From positions 2,440,501 to 2,504,500 of the forward strand of contig NZ_WOXS01000002.1 in assembly GCF_009852415.1 (NCBI RefSeq): a stretch of 64,000 nucleotides of DNA. Reading direction: 5' to 3'. The position numbers were made by a program, and so were the translations under genes. Source of the stretch: Streptomyces sp. Tu 3180. Lineage in GTDB: Bacteria; Actinomycetota; Actinomycetes; Streptomycetales; Streptomycetaceae. Position 1 is the stretch's first letter, and every line of letters starts with the position of its first letter. This document shows positions 8,062 to 16,755 of this stretch, piece after piece. The notes under the pieces are model-generated. The model was not told the origin of the DNA. It saw nothing but the letters and a program-made list of their open reading frames with translations, and made no database searches.

Positions 8062-9353
8062 TCCCGGGCCCTCCGGAACGGCACCAGCAGCGCCGCGCAC
8101 TGCACCGCCATGGCGAGGGCCAGCGCGAGGGCCACCCCGGGCAGGCCCAGGCCGGTCAGCGCGTACGCCAGCGGCAGCTGGACGGCCGTGCCGAGCACCG
8201 TCACGCGCAGCACCGCCGAGGCGCCGCCGCTGCCCTCGAAGACCCCGCCGAGCGCGATGCAGCAGGCCATCAGCAGCAGGTACGGGCCGACGCAGCGCAG
8301 GAACAGCACGCCCTCGCGCGCGACGTCGGGTCCGGCGCCGAAGGCGGCCATGGTCCAGGGGGCCGTGGCGGCCAGCAGCACGGCGGCCACGGCGCCCGCC
8401 GTCCCGGAGACCAGCACGGCCTGCCGGCCGATCGCCCGCCGCGCCTGCCCGCTCCCGGCCCCGCGCGTGTGCGCCGTGTGGATCGAGGCGGCCTGCCGCA
8501 CGGCGTAGAAGGCCATGGTGGCGACGTACAGGACCTTGTAGGCGATCGCGTAGGCGGCCACCGCGGTCACCCCGAGGCGGGCCACGATCGCGACCAGCGC
8601 CAGGGTGCCGGTCTGCCGCACGGTGAAGTCGGCGGACATGGGCAGCCCGGTGGCCAGGGTCCGGCGCAGCGAGACGGCGACGGGCTCGCCCGGGTCGGCG
8701 GCCCGTGCCTCGCGCAGCAGCCCCTCGCGCCGCAGCGCGAGCAGGCCCGCGCCCAGGGCGACCAGCCGGCCCAGCACCGTGGAGACGGCGGCGCCCCGGA
8801 CGCCGTACAGGTGGATCAGGAACGGGTCGCCGGCCAGGATCAGTCCGTTGGCCAGCAGTGCGAGCCGCATCGGGGTGCGGGTGTCGCCCGCGCCCTTGAG
8901 GATGCCGTCGACGAGGGTCTGGGCGAAGAAGACGGCGGTGCCCGGGAGGGAGACCGCGAAGTAGTCCACGGCGAGCGGCAGCGCGGCCCCCTCGTCCCCG
9001 CCCGCGCCCAGCACCAGCCGGGCCAGCGGCTCCCGCACCACCAGCCCGCCCACCACGACCACCGGTGTCACGACCGCGTACAGCGCCCAGCCGCCGCGCA
9101 CCGCCGCACGCACCGCGCCCGGGTCCCGCGCGCCCCTGGCGTGCGCGACGAGCACGGTCGTGCCGGAGCCGAAGACCAGGGCGACCCCGAGCAGCACGTT
9201 CTCGGTGTTCGTCGCCACCGCCACGGCGGCCACGGCGGGACCGCCCAGCCGGGAGACCCAGAGGGTGCTGACGATCCCGGCGGCGACGGAGGCCAGCAGC
9301 GAGAAGTAGACGGGGTGGGCGAGCGACACGAGCTGTGCGCGGTGGGCGTTCAC
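8022..9353 (-). CDS. MATE family multidrug efflux transporter
   Basis: A 443-residue protein with twelve predicted membrane helices arranged as two six-helix halves, as in MatE proteins. The first half starts LAHPVYFSLLASVAAGIVST and the second begins around residue 235. MATE proteins export cationic drugs or metabolites by Na+ or H+ antiport. The GTG at 9353 is chosen because GAAGGAGG lies eight bases upstream; the frame stays open further but crosses the divergent promoter. It is divergent from a PadR-type regulator over a perfect palindrome, so it is probably repressed by that regulator. Its 3' end overlaps the GT87-like gene by 40 nt. Confidence 0.85.
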   Translation of the reverse strand: MNAHRAQLVSLAHPVYFSLLASVAAGIVSTLWVSRLGGPAVAAVAVATNTENVLLGVALVFGSGTTVLVAHARGARDPGAVRAAVRGGWALYAVVTPVVVVGGLVVREPLARLVLGAGGDEGAALPLAVDYFAVSLPGTAVFFAQTLVDGILKGAGDTRTPMRLALLANGLILAGDPFLIHLYGVRGAAVSTVLGRLVALGAGLLALRREGLLREARAADPGEPVAVSLRRTLATGLPMSADFTVRQTGTLALVAIVARLGVTAVAAYAIAYKVLYVATMAFYAVRQAASIHTAHTRGAGSGQARRAIGRQAVLVSGTAGAVAAVLLAATAPWTMAAFGAGPDVAREGVLFLRCVGPYLLLMACCIALGGVFEGSGGASAVLRVTVLGTAVQLPLAYALTGLGLPGVALALALAMAVQCAALLVPFRRARDQEETGDPVARAG

Positions 9354-9375
9354 TGCGCGGCCTCCTTCGGACGCG

Positions 9376-9407
9376 TACCTCGATTCGAGGTAGCTCGGAA
9401 AGAGGTA
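9376..9407. promoter_or_regulatory. Putative PadR operator between MATE and padR genes
   Basis: TACCTCGATTCGAGGTA (9376-9392) is a perfect inverted repeat with 8-nt arms and a single central base. A further copy of the half-site, GAGGTA, lies at 9402-9407. The site is 23 nt upstream of the MATE start and 80 nt upstream of the padR start, where a repressor would block both promoters. That PadR binds here is inferred. Confidence 0.65.
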
Positions 9408-9471
9408 GCATGCGTCCCACGCCCCCCGCAAGGAGGGGCGCCCGGGGAAACGCGAGGAGGAACGCGTCCGC

Positions 9472-10002
9472 ATGCTGGAGCTGTCGATCCTGGGCTTCCT
9501 GGCCGAAGAGCCGCTGCACGGCTACGAGTTGAAGGAACGCATCAAGGCGCTGAACGGCCATGTCCGCCCGGTCAGCGACGGGGCGCTGTACCCCGCGATC
9601 ACCCGGCTCGTCACCGCGGGCCTGCTCGAGCAGCACACGGGGCCGGGTGCGAGCGCCGCCCCGCGCCGTGTCCTCTCCCTCACCGAGGCCGGCCGCGCGG
9701 ACCTGCTGGCGCGGCTGCGCCGGCCGAAGCAGGTGGAGATCACCGACCAGGTGCGCTTCAACACCGTGCTGGCCTTCCTGCGCCACCTGCCGGACCGCCG
9801 GGAACAGGCCGCGGTGCTGCGCCGCCGCCTGGACTTCCTCCGGACACCGGCGAGCTTCTTCTACCGGGACGGCGATCCGGTGCGCGCGGAGGAGGCCGAC
9901 GACCTGTTCCGGCAGGGGGTGCTGCGGGTCGCGCGGGCCACGGGCGAGGCGGAGCGCGCGTGGCTGCGGGAGGCCATCGCGGAGCTGGAGCAGCCGGACT
10001 GA
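9472..10002 (+). CDS. PadR family transcriptional regulator
   Basis: A 176-residue protein. The N-terminal winged helix (about 1-80) starts MLELSILGFLAEEPLHGYELKERI, the PadR hallmark, and contains GALYPAITRLVTAGLLE with the recognition helix and wing. The C-terminal half is a helical dimerisation domain of the PadR type. PadR proteins are usually ligand-responsive repressors of a neighbouring exporter, and here a MATE gene is transcribed divergently. GAGGAGG lies 11 nt before the ATG. Autoregulation through the intergenic palindrome is inferred. Confidence 0.9.
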   Translation: MLELSILGFLAEEPLHGYELKERIKALNGHVRPVSDGALYPAITRLVTAGLLEQHTGPGASAAPRRVLSLTEAGRADLLARLRRPKQVEITDQVRFNTVLAFLRHLPDRREQAAVLRRRLDFLRTPASFFYRDGDPVRAEEADDLFRQGVLRVARATGEAERAWLREAIAELEQPD

Positions 10003-10024
10003 GCCCCCGCTCCGCCGGGCCGGG

Positions 10025-11215
10025 TCAGCCGAGCCGGTCCCGCAGGTGGTCCCGCCACAGCGCCGTGAACTCCTCCCGGGTGGTGCCCAGCACCCGGTCC
10101 ATCGCGTCCTCGACCGCGCCCTCCCGCTGCCGGTGCGCGCCCACGGCCCGGTAGAACGCGCCCAGGCGTTCCTCGCCCCAGCGGTCGGCGATGAGGCGGC
10201 AGGCCGTCCAGCCGCTCTCGTAGGCCCGGGCCAGCCGGTCGGAGTCGCCGGAGAAACCGAAGTCCCCGTCGTCCGGCAGCGCCGCGGGCACCTCCCCCCG
10301 GCCCACCGCGCGGGCGAGTTCGGGCGCGGTCTCGGTCGGGCCGCGCCCGCCGCCGCGGTAGCCGACCCAGTCGGCGAAGCCCTCGGACAGCCACAGCGGG
10401 GTCGCGGCGGAGGTGTGGGCGCGGGTGGCGACATGGGTGGCCTCGTGGGTGAGCACGACCTGCCGGCCCCAGTCGCCGAGCAGCCCGAAGGCGTCCGGGT
10501 TGACGATGATCCGGTCCGCGGGCGCCCGCGCCCCGGTACCGGTCTCGCCGGTGGTGACCGCCGCGATCCCCCGGTAGGAGGAGGCGGGCGAGCCCAGCAG
10601 GCCCGCCATGTCCTCCAGGGACTCCGGCACCAGGACGACGACGCGCCGGGCCCAGTCCCGGCCCCACGCGTCCGACACCGCGGGCACCGCGCGGTCGGCC
10701 AGCCCGGCGTAGTCGCGCAGTCTCGCGGCGGACTGCCCGACGCCGAGCACCAGGCTCCGTTCGCCCCGGACCGCCCGGACCGGGCCCTGGTCCCACAGCT
10801 GCCGGCCCGACCTGCTCGCGGGCCGGTCGGAGTCGACGGACCACCGGCCGTCCGCGCCGCGGCTCAGGCGCAGGGTGCGGGCGGTGGTGACCGGGGACCG
10901 GTCGTGGCCCTCGACGCGGTAGCTCAGGTCGGCCAGGACGGTGGCGGTGTCACCGGTGCGGTCGAGGGCGGTCACGCGGTAGGACCAGTCCGCCAGCGGT
11001 ACGGCGCGCAGGTTGTCGAACCCGCCCCGGGTCCCGGTGCGGGCGTGGGCGGCGGCGTCGTGGTCGAGGACCGCCGCCGCCCGCCGGTCGAGGAGCGACT
11101 GCACCTCGGCGCGGACGCCGTCGGCGGCCGGCCTCCCGCCGCACGCCACCAGGGAGACGAGCAGCAGACACAGCGCCGCCACCGGCGCTCCCCGGACCCG
11201 CCCTCGACCAGCCAT
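10025..11215 (-). CDS. Secreted lipoprotein, peptidase MA-like (HExxH)
   Basis: A 396-residue protein with a lipoprotein signal peptide: basic MAGRGRVRG, a hydrophobic core, and the lipobox LVAC with Cys25. HEATH at 257-261 matches the zinc-peptidase HExxH signature, and LSEGFADWVGY about 20 residues later supplies the Glu expected as third ligand of a gluzincin. A cystatin/NTF2-like region (about 30-120) precedes the catalytic part. This order matches peptidase MA-like lipoproteins common in Streptomyces. The substrate is unknown. It ends 22 nt after the padR gene on the other strand. Confidence 0.75.
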   Translation of the reverse strand: MAGRGRVRGAPVAALCLLLVSLVACGGRPAADGVRAEVQSLLDRRAAAVLDHDAAAHARTGTRGGFDNLRAVPLADWSYRVTALDRTGDTATVLADLSYRVEGHDRSPVTTARTLRLSRGADGRWSVDSDRPASRSGRQLWDQGPVRAVRGERSLVLGVGQSAARLRDYAGLADRAVPAVSDAWGRDWARRVVVLVPESLEDMAGLLGSPASSYRGIAAVTTGETGTGARAPADRIIVNPDAFGLLGDWGRQVVLTHEATHVATRAHTSAATPLWLSEGFADWVGYRGGGRGPTETAPELARAVGRGEVPAALPDDGDFGFSGDSDRLARAYESGWTACRLIADRWGEERLGAFYRAVGAHRQREGAVEDAMDRVLGTTREEFTALWRDHLRDRLG

Positions 11216-11248
11216 CTCCCCGAGGGTACGAGCACCGGACGGCTTCGG

Positions 11249-12265
11249 TCAGACCCTGGTGACCGAAGAGACCGGCATCATCCCGACCGGGTCGTGGCGC
11301 ACGGGGGCGCCGGGGTAGGGCGCGTGGATCACCTGGCCGTTGCCCACGTACATCCCGACGTGGCTGGCGTCGGACCGGTAGAGCACCAGGTCGCCGGGGC
11401 GCGCCTCGGAGAGCGGGACCTGCCGGCCGGCGTACCGCTGGGCCTGCGAGGTGCGCGGCAGGGACACCCCGGCCTGCGCGTACGCCCACTGCGTCAGTCC
11501 CGAACAGTCGAAGGCGCCGGGCCCGCTGGCGCCCCACACGTAGGGCCTGCCGAGGGCGGAGCGGACGGCGGCCACGGCGGCGGCCGCGCGTGCCGAGGCC
11601 GGTGCGGCCGCACCCGGGCCGTACAGGTGCGCACGGCCGGAGCGGGTGGCGCGGTCGTAGGCGGCGCGTTCACCGGGCGGGAGGGAGTTGAGCAGCCGGC
11701 GGGCCTCGGCGAGTTTGCCCTCGACGGTCCTCTTGTGGGCGGCGACCGCCTCACGGCTCCTGTCCAGCGCGCGCAGCGTGCGGGCCGCCTCCGCGCGGTC
11801 CTGGGCGAGGGAGCGCAGGGCGCCCCGCAGTTTCCTGAGCTCACCGGCCTGGTGGGCGGTGATCCGGTCGAGGACGGAGGCCCTCTCCAGATAGTCCTCC
11901 GGGTCGTCGGAGAGCAGCAGCGCGAGGGAGGGGTCGAGACCGCCGGAGCGGTACTGGGCGCCGGCGAGCGGACCGAGCGACTCCCGCATGGTGTTGATCC
12001 GCTCCTGCTGCCGGGCGATCCCGTCCTGTGCGGTGCGGACCCGCCGGCGCAGGTCGTCGGCGCGCTCGTCGGCCGCGTTGTAGGCCTCGGTGGCCTTCTC
12101 GGCCTCCTCGTAGAGGCGGTCCACCTCGGCCCGGGTGTCGTCGTGCGGCGTGGCCGCGGCCGGTACCGCGCCCAGGGCGGCGGCCGTGACGGACAGCAGA
12201 CCGACGGCGGCGACGGCGCCCCGGTCGGATCCGAAGGACGGTGCAGGACGGCGATGGGACCCCAC
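11249..12265 (-). CDS. NlpC/P60 cell-wall hydrolase (paralog 1)
   Basis: A 338-residue secreted endopeptidase. It has a Sec-type signal (about 1-38, ending PAAATP), a long coiled coil (about 45-190), then the NlpC/P60 domain with catalytic Cys254 in FDCSGLTQW, His302 in SHVGMYVG and a third polar residue His314 in VIHAP. Known role: cleavage of peptide stems of peptidoglycan, as in RipA. The GTG start is supported by GGAAGGAG upstream. It is tandem with a close paralog of the same architecture, suggesting duplication. The C-terminus carries a short extra tail after the catalytic domain. Confidence 0.88.
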   Translation of the reverse strand: MGSHRRPAPSFGSDRGAVAAVGLLSVTAAALGAVPAAATPHDDTRAEVDRLYEEAEKATEAYNAADERADDLRRRVRTAQDGIARQQERINTMRESLGPLAGAQYRSGGLDPSLALLLSDDPEDYLERASVLDRITAHQAGELRKLRGALRSLAQDRAEAARTLRALDRSREAVAAHKRTVEGKLAEARRLLNSLPPGERAAYDRATRSGRAHLYGPGAAAPASARAAAAVAAVRSALGRPYVWGASGPGAFDCSGLTQWAYAQAGVSLPRTSQAQRYAGRQVPLSEARPGDLVLYRSDASHVGMYVGNGQVIHAPYPGAPVRHDPVGMMPVSSVTRV

Positions 12266-12487
12266 GGGAAGCCGCGCTCCTTCCGCTGGCGGACGGGAAA
12301 CGCGGCAGACAGTAGCGCCGGCGACGGCGGGCGGACCAACGCCCGCGGCGGCCTCCTACGGCGGCGCCCCGCCTGCGACGCAGGTCACGGGCGGGGCGGG
12401 GGCCGGTCGGCGCCGGTGCGATTCCCCCGTTCGGAGGCACGACGGGCCGGTCTCGCGGGGAGGGCGGAGGGGCAGGGGCGGAGGGGC

Positions 12488-13528
12488 CTAGACGCGGACG
12501 CCGAACATGAACGGGCCGCCGATGGTGTTCATCGACTCGTAGCGCACGACGGTGCCGGTGCGCGGGGCGTGGATGATCTGGCCGTTGCCCGCGTACAGGC
12601 CCACGTGGTGCAGGTCGTTGAAGAAGAAGACCAGGTCGCCGACCTTGAGCTGGCTCACCGAGTAGATCCTGGTGCCCGCGCCGGTCTGCGCCTCGGAGGT
12701 GCGCGGGATGCCGACGCCGGCCTGGGCGTACGCCCACTGGGTCAGGCCCGAGCAGTCGTAGGAGGACGGGCCGGTGGCGCCGTAGACGTAGGGGCTGCCG
12801 AGCTTGCTCTGGGCGGCGGCGAAGGCGGCGGCGGCGCGGCCGGAGCCGGCCGGGACGTCGGCGGAGAGGGCCTCGCGCTCGCTGGTGCGGGTGGCGCGGT
12901 TCTGCTCCTCGGCGAGCTGCGCCTTCTCCGCGGCGGTCAGGCTGTTGAGCAGCTTCTGCGCGGCGGCGAGCTTGCCCTGGACTTCCTTCTTCTTCTTGCC
13001 CAGTTCGGTGCGGGTGGAGGCGAGGTCCTCGAGCTTCTCGGACGCCTCGGAGCGCTGCTGGGCGAGTTCGCGCTGCTTCTCCTGGATCTTCTTCAGCGCG
13101 TCGACCTGCTGGGTGCTCAACTGGTCGAGGGTGGACGCCTTGTCGAGGTAGTCGTCCGGGTCGGAGGAGAGGAAGAGCTGGACCGAGGGGTCGATGCCGC
13201 CGCTGCGGTACTGGGCGCTGGCCATCGAACCGAGGCCGTCGCGCAGCTCGTTGAGCTCCTGCTGACCGCGGGCGACGTCGTCCTGGATGGCGGAGATCTC
13301 CTTCTGGAGCTTCTCCTGCTTCTCCTTGGCCCCGTTGTACTTCTCGGTGGCCTGCTCGGCCTGCTCGTAGAGCTTGTCGACCTTCGCCTTCACCTCGTCC
13401 TTGCTCGGCTTCTCGCTGGGGGCGGCGTTGGCGGCCTGCGAGCTCAGGGCGACGGCAGCTGCGGCAGCGGTGGTGAGCACGGTCACGCGCGCACGGCTCG
13501 GCTGCTTGGGACGACGGTGGGACGCCAC
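12488..13528 (-). CDS. NlpC/P60 cell-wall hydrolase (paralog 2)
   Basis: A 346-residue secreted hydrolase with the same plan as its downstream neighbour: signal peptide (about 1-36), Lys/Glu-rich coiled coil (about 40-200), and an NlpC/P60 domain with Cys259 (YDCSGLTQW), His308 (HHVGLYAG) and His320 (IIHAP). The coiled coil is far richer in Lys than in paralog 1, and codon choice (AAG, GAG) differs, so the two copies diverged long ago. The GTG at 13528 follows GAAGGAGC. A separate promoter candidate lies about 50 nt upstream. Probably a D,L-endopeptidase acting on the cell wall. Confidence 0.9.
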   Translation of the reverse strand: MASHRRPKQPSRARVTVLTTAAAAAVALSSQAANAAPSEKPSKDEVKAKVDKLYEQAEQATEKYNGAKEKQEKLQKEISAIQDDVARGQQELNELRDGLGSMASAQYRSGGIDPSVQLFLSSDPDDYLDKASTLDQLSTQQVDALKKIQEKQRELAQQRSEASEKLEDLASTRTELGKKKKEVQGKLAAAQKLLNSLTAAEKAQLAEEQNRATRTSEREALSADVPAGSGRAAAAFAAAQSKLGSPYVYGATGPSSYDCSGLTQWAYAQAGVGIPRTSEAQTGAGTRIYSVSQLKVGDLVFFFNDLHHVGLYAGNGQIIHAPRTGTVVRYESMNTIGGPFMFGVRV

Positions 13529-13579
13529 GGAGACGAGCTCCTTCTCGAGGGTGATCTCGCGGTCGAGGGTTCGAGGCCG

Positions 13580-13609
13580 ACCCTAATGATTCTCTTGTGA
13601 TCAGTTCAA
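13580..13609 (-). promoter_or_regulatory. Candidate promoter for NlpC/P60 paralog 2
   Basis: On the minus strand, TTGAAC (13609-13604) and TAGGGT (13585-13580) are separated by 18 nt, close to the streptomycete vegetative consensus (TTGACN, TANNNT). The predicted start would leave a leader of about 45 nt. The surrounding 230 nt upstream of the gene is less GC-rich than its neighbours. I looked for a c-di-AMP (ydaO) riboswitch, common before Streptomyces cell-wall hydrolases, and saw no match. Confidence 0.45.
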
Positions 13610-13758
13610 ATCCCCGGACACAAAATCTTCGTCACAGCGTGTTTATTCGGCCTCAACTCACCTGCAGTGATGCCGGGCTGACGCTACGTCGCGTGACGGT
13701 TCCGTCAATTCGGGCATAGATCACGTACGTTGCACGAGGGACGGAAGCCGGCCAGGTG

Positions 13759-15102
13759 CTAGGAAAGCCTCTTGAGGAGCACCGCCGACGCGACCGGACG
13801 GGCGCCGGCGCGGGCCACCCCGTCGGCCACCTCGCGGTCGGTGGAGGCGACGATGACGGGCCGGCCCGGCGGCTCGGCGCGCACCAGCTGGCGGATCAGC
13901 TCGTCGGCGGTGACGCCCGGCTTGGAGAACAGCACCCGCACCCCGCGCGGCGGCGCCAGCAGCACCGGCGCGGCCAGTTCGGCGCCGTCGAAGACGCACG
14001 TCACCTCCGCACCGGTCTGGGCGGCGAGCTGGGCGAGCTGGCCCAGGAGCCTGAGCCGCTGCTTCTCCAGGGGCATCTGGGGATAGCCGGTCTTGGTGAC
14101 GTTGTAGCCGTCGACGACGAGGTGCGCCTGCGGCAGCGCCAGCAGCTGGTCGAGGACGGCGGGGTCGTCCTCGGACAGCGCGCGGGCGGCGATGTCCTTC
14201 GGGGTCATGCGGCCGGGCTCGACGGCGTCCACGGTCTCGGCGGGCCGCACGGACACCGGGGGCAGCGCGAGCTCGCGCCGCAGTCCCTGGGCGGCGTCCA
14301 GCACGGTGTCCAGCAGCAGCCGCACCCGCATGTCCTCGACGCTGCGGCCCTCCCGGGCCGCCCGGCGCGCGGCCTCCAGCGCGGCCTCGGTCTCCCCCAG
14401 CCGCGCCCTGAGGCGCCGGCTCTCGCTCTCGGCGGCCGACACCTGGGCCTGCCCCTCGGCGCGGACCGCCTCCATCTCGCCCCGCAGCTTGCGCAGGGCG
14501 GCCTCGCCGCGCTTGACGTCGCTGAGCGCGGAGCGCAGCTTGCGGTGCAGCGACTCGGCTTCCTTCTTCGACGACTCCAGCTCGGCGCGCAGCCGCTCGG
14601 TCTCGGCCCTGGTGTGCTCGCGGGCCCGGGCGAGTTCGGCGCGCAGCCGCTCCATCTCGGCCCGGGTCTCCTCGTCGGCGCGCTCGGCGTCGGCGCGCTG
14701 CGCCTCCTCGCCGGCGGCGGTCACCAGCTTGACCCAGCCGGCCGGGCGGAGCACGTAGGCCGCGGCCGCCACGTCGAGCGGGTCCGCGGCCGGGGGCGGG
14801 GAGCCCGAGTCGAGGGCGCCGGTCAGTTCCGGCTGGGCCTCTCTGAGCTTCTCCCCGATGCGCTGCCGGAACAGCGGATCGCTCTCCAGCGCCGTGGCCA
14901 TGGCGTTGCCGGCGAACTTGGCGCGGCGGCTGGGGGTGAACCGGGCGTACTGCCGCAGCTGGGCGGGCAGCTCGGTGACCGTCAGCCCGCCGAAGCCGTC
15001 GGCGACGATCTGGACGACCCGGCGGCGCACCCCGTCGGGCAGCGGACGGTCGAGCACCTCGGCGGCGCCGTCCTGCGGCCCCCCGCCCGTGGTCTCCACC
15101 AT
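13759..15102 (-). CDS. Coiled-coil protein with C-terminal NYN/PIN-like domain
   Basis: A 447-residue protein. Residues 1-120 form a conserved helical domain (VVQIVADGFGGLTVTELPAQLR). About 125-270 is an almost uninterrupted coiled coil rich in Arg, Glu and Ala. Residues 325-447 form a NYN/YacP-like PIN-fold nuclease domain: LVVDGYNV (Asp331, Asn334), CVFDG (Asp372), TADELI (Asp400) and VASTDREV (Asp422), the usual acidic metal-binding set. Relatives are considered RNA endonucleases, so an RNA-processing or decay role is likely but not shown. It lies upstream of the NlpC/P60 pair, separated by about 230 nt. Confidence 0.8.
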   Translation of the reverse strand: MVETTGGGPQDGAAEVLDRPLPDGVRRRVVQIVADGFGGLTVTELPAQLRQYARFTPSRRAKFAGNAMATALESDPLFRQRIGEKLREAQPELTGALDSGSPPPAADPLDVAAAAYVLRPAGWVKLVTAAGEEAQRADAERADEETRAEMERLRAELARAREHTRAETERLRAELESSKKEAESLHRKLRSALSDVKRGEAALRKLRGEMEAVRAEGQAQVSAAESESRRLRARLGETEAALEAARRAAREGRSVEDMRVRLLLDTVLDAAQGLRRELALPPVSVRPAETVDAVEPGRMTPKDIAARALSEDDPAVLDQLLALPQAHLVVDGYNVTKTGYPQMPLEKQRLRLLGQLAQLAAQTGAEVTCVFDGAELAAPVLLAPPRGVRVLFSKPGVTADELIRQLVRAEPPGRPVIVASTDREVADGVARAGARPVASAVLLKRLS

Positions 15103-15168
15103 CCGTCACACCCCAATGCCTGTGTGCGACCCCCGTGCGGGGTCGCCGTCAGCGGGGCCCGCCCCCCT

Positions 15169-15408
15169 TCAGGAGCCGGCACCCGGCCTGTCCACGAGTT
15201 CCACCTGGTCCACGGCGTTGCACCAGCGGCACCGCACCGACTCGATCGTCTCATCGAGCACCTCGCGCTCCTCGACACTGGGCTCTCCGGCCAGGTCGAG
15301 GTGGACGTACTCGACGACCTTCGACGAGCGGGTCACGTCGAACCGGGTGAGGTTGCCGCAGAGGGTGCAGCGCCACCGCGTCGAGGCGGTCGGCAGAGGA
15401 ACCGTCAT
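15169..15408 (-). CDS. Small zinc-ribbon protein
   Basis: A 79-residue protein starting MTVPLPTASTRWRC. Two CxxC knuckles, CTLC near residue 15 and CRWC near 59, are set 40 residues apart and almost certainly bind one zinc. An acidic DLAGEPSVEEREVLDE stretch lies between. No catalytic motif is visible. It sits 66 nt before the NYN gene on the same strand, so the two may be cotranscribed; a nucleic-acid-binding partner role is only a guess. The internal ATG at 15408 is preferred because the preceding in-frame residues are unlike a conserved N-terminus. Confidence 0.75.
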   Translation of the reverse strand: MTVPLPTASTRWRCTLCGNLTRFDVTRSSKVVEYVHLDLAGEPSVEEREVLDETIESVRCRWCNAVDQVELVDRPGAGS

Positions 15409-15564
15409 CGTGGCTGTTCGCCTTCCTTCCAGTGTCCGTGACACACCGGCTCCCCGGTGCGTGTGGCTCGTAACCCTACGGCCTGCCGGGTCCCGGCCGC
15501 CCGCCCGTCCACGGCGGCGAGGCGGTCTGTGCGGTTGCGTCCGGTTACGTCATGCTCTGTGTTC

Positions 15565-16326
15565 ATGATCCGCGACTGGAGCGCGTCGGCCGCCGGGGCC
15601 CTGCGGGGTTCGCCGGCCCCGGTGACCCACACCCTCGTCGTCCTGTGCTGCCTGGTCTTCCTGCTCGGGCCGGCCTCGGGCCTGAATCCGGCCCACGGTT
15701 CCGAGGAGGAGCTGCTCGCCGCGCAGCGGGCCTACTTCCGGCGCTGGGGCGTGATCCCCGCAGACCTGTTCGAAGGATCCCCCGGGGCCCTCCTCACCCC
15801 CGCCACGGCGCTGTTCGTCCACGGCGGCTGGGTGCACCTGCTCGGCAACATGCTCTTCCTCCACGTCTTCGGAGTGATGACCGAGGCGCGGATGGGCCGC
15901 GTGCGGTTCACCGTGTGCTACGTGGGCTGCGGCTACCTCGCCCTGCTGGGGTACGCCGCCGCCCACGCGGGCTCCGGACAGCCCCTGGTCGGGGCCTCCG
16001 GGGCGATCTCGGCGGTCCTCGGCGCGTTCCTCTTCCTGTTCCCCCGGGCGCGGGTGACCAGTCTCCTGCCGTTCCTGTTCTTCCTGCCGGTGCGCTTCCC
16101 GGCGTGGGTGGTGCTGCCGCTGTGGGCGGCGCTGCAGTGGGCGGCGGCCGGGCAGGCGGCCGACGGGCCGGGGGTGGCGTACCTGGCGCACCTGGTGGGG
16201 TTCGGGCTGGGCCTCGGCTACGCGTGGCTGCGTTTCGGGCGGGCGGCCGCCGTGTCCCGCCGGGGGGCGGCCCCCGGTCCCGGACGGGGCACGGCGGCAC
16301 GAACGCGTCCGGTGGACCGCGAGTAG
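15565..16326 (+). CDS. Rhomboid family intramembrane serine protease
   Basis: A 253-residue polytopic membrane protein with six hydrophobic segments. The catalytic dyad is visible: Ser145 in VGASGAISA and His209 in YLAHLVGFGLG. The conserved HxxxN-type stretch is present as His91...Asn95 (HLLGN). Rhomboids cleave transmembrane substrates within the lipid bilayer. The last 25 residues are a basic, Pro/Gly-rich cytoplasmic tail. ATG at 15565 and an in-frame GTG two codons earlier are both possible, and neither has a strong ribosome-binding site. It ends 42 nt before the AsnC-domain gene. Confidence 0.88.
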   Translation: MIRDWSASAAGALRGSPAPVTHTLVVLCCLVFLLGPASGLNPAHGSEEELLAAQRAYFRRWGVIPADLFEGSPGALLTPATALFVHGGWVHLLGNMLFLHVFGVMTEARMGRVRFTVCYVGCGYLALLGYAAAHAGSGQPLVGASGAISAVLGAFLFLFPRARVTSLLPFLFFLPVRFPAWVVLPLWAALQWAAAGQAADGPGVAYLAHLVGFGLGLGYAWLRFGRAAAVSRRGAAPGPGRGTAARTRPVDRE

Positions 16327-16368
16327 GGTGAAGGCCCCAGCAGCGGCCCCCGAGGGAGAGAACCAGCC

Positions 16369-16650
16369 GTGATCACCGCGATCGTCCTCATCAAGACCAG
16401 CGTGGACCGGATCCCCGAGATCGCGGAACAGATCGCCGCGCTGGACAGCGTCAGCGAGGTCTTCTCCGTCACCGGCACCTACGACCTGATCGCCATGGTC
16501 CGGGTCCGGCAGCACGAGGACCTGGCGGAGGTCATCCCGGGCCGGATCAGCAAGATCCCCGGCGTGGAGGGGACCGACACGCACGTGGCGTTCCGCACGT
16601 ACTCGCAGCACGACCTGGAGGCGGCGTTCGCCATCGGCCTGGACAGCTGA
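16369..16650 (+). CDS. Stand-alone Lrp/AsnC effector-binding (RAM) domain protein
   Basis: A 93-residue protein made only of the C-terminal ligand-binding domain of Lrp/AsnC regulators; there is no helix-turn-helix. Typical features are the IVLIKTSVDRIPEIAEQIAA opening and the G-x-YD-like GTYDLIAMVRV motif that lines the effector cleft. Such RAM proteins form octamers that bind amino acids and may partner with full-length regulators. The GTG start follows GAGGGAGAG. What it senses here is unknown. No full-length Lrp gene is in the window. Confidence 0.88.
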   Translation: MITAIVLIKTSVDRIPEIAEQIAALDSVSEVFSVTGTYDLIAMVRVRQHEDLAEVIPGRISKIPGVEGTDTHVAFRTYSQHDLEAAFAIGLDS

Positions 16651-16704
16651 GGAACGGGCGCGGGACGGCCGGGGCGCGGCGGACGCGGCGTCCATGAGGA
16701 GTTC

Positions 16705-16721
16705 TTCATCTCCGGCTCATC
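16705..16721. promoter_or_regulatory. OmpR-type direct repeat upstream of the two-component operon
   Basis: TTCATCTCCGGCTCATC consists of two YTCATC half-sites whose starts are 11 bp apart, the spacing typical of OmpR/PhoB-family sites. The same 17-mer with one change occurs at 19183-19199 before the permease. It lies 35-51 nt before the start of the small secreted protein that heads the operon. Binding by the local response regulator is inferred. Confidence 0.6.
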
Positions 16722-16755
16722 CGCGCCCTCCGGTTCCCGCCGCAGCATCGGGGCC

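Noticed and set aside
13529..13758. c-di-AMP (ydaO) riboswitch before the NlpC/P60 gene
   Set aside because: Common before Streptomyces wall hydrolases, but the conserved ydaO blocks are not present in this leader.
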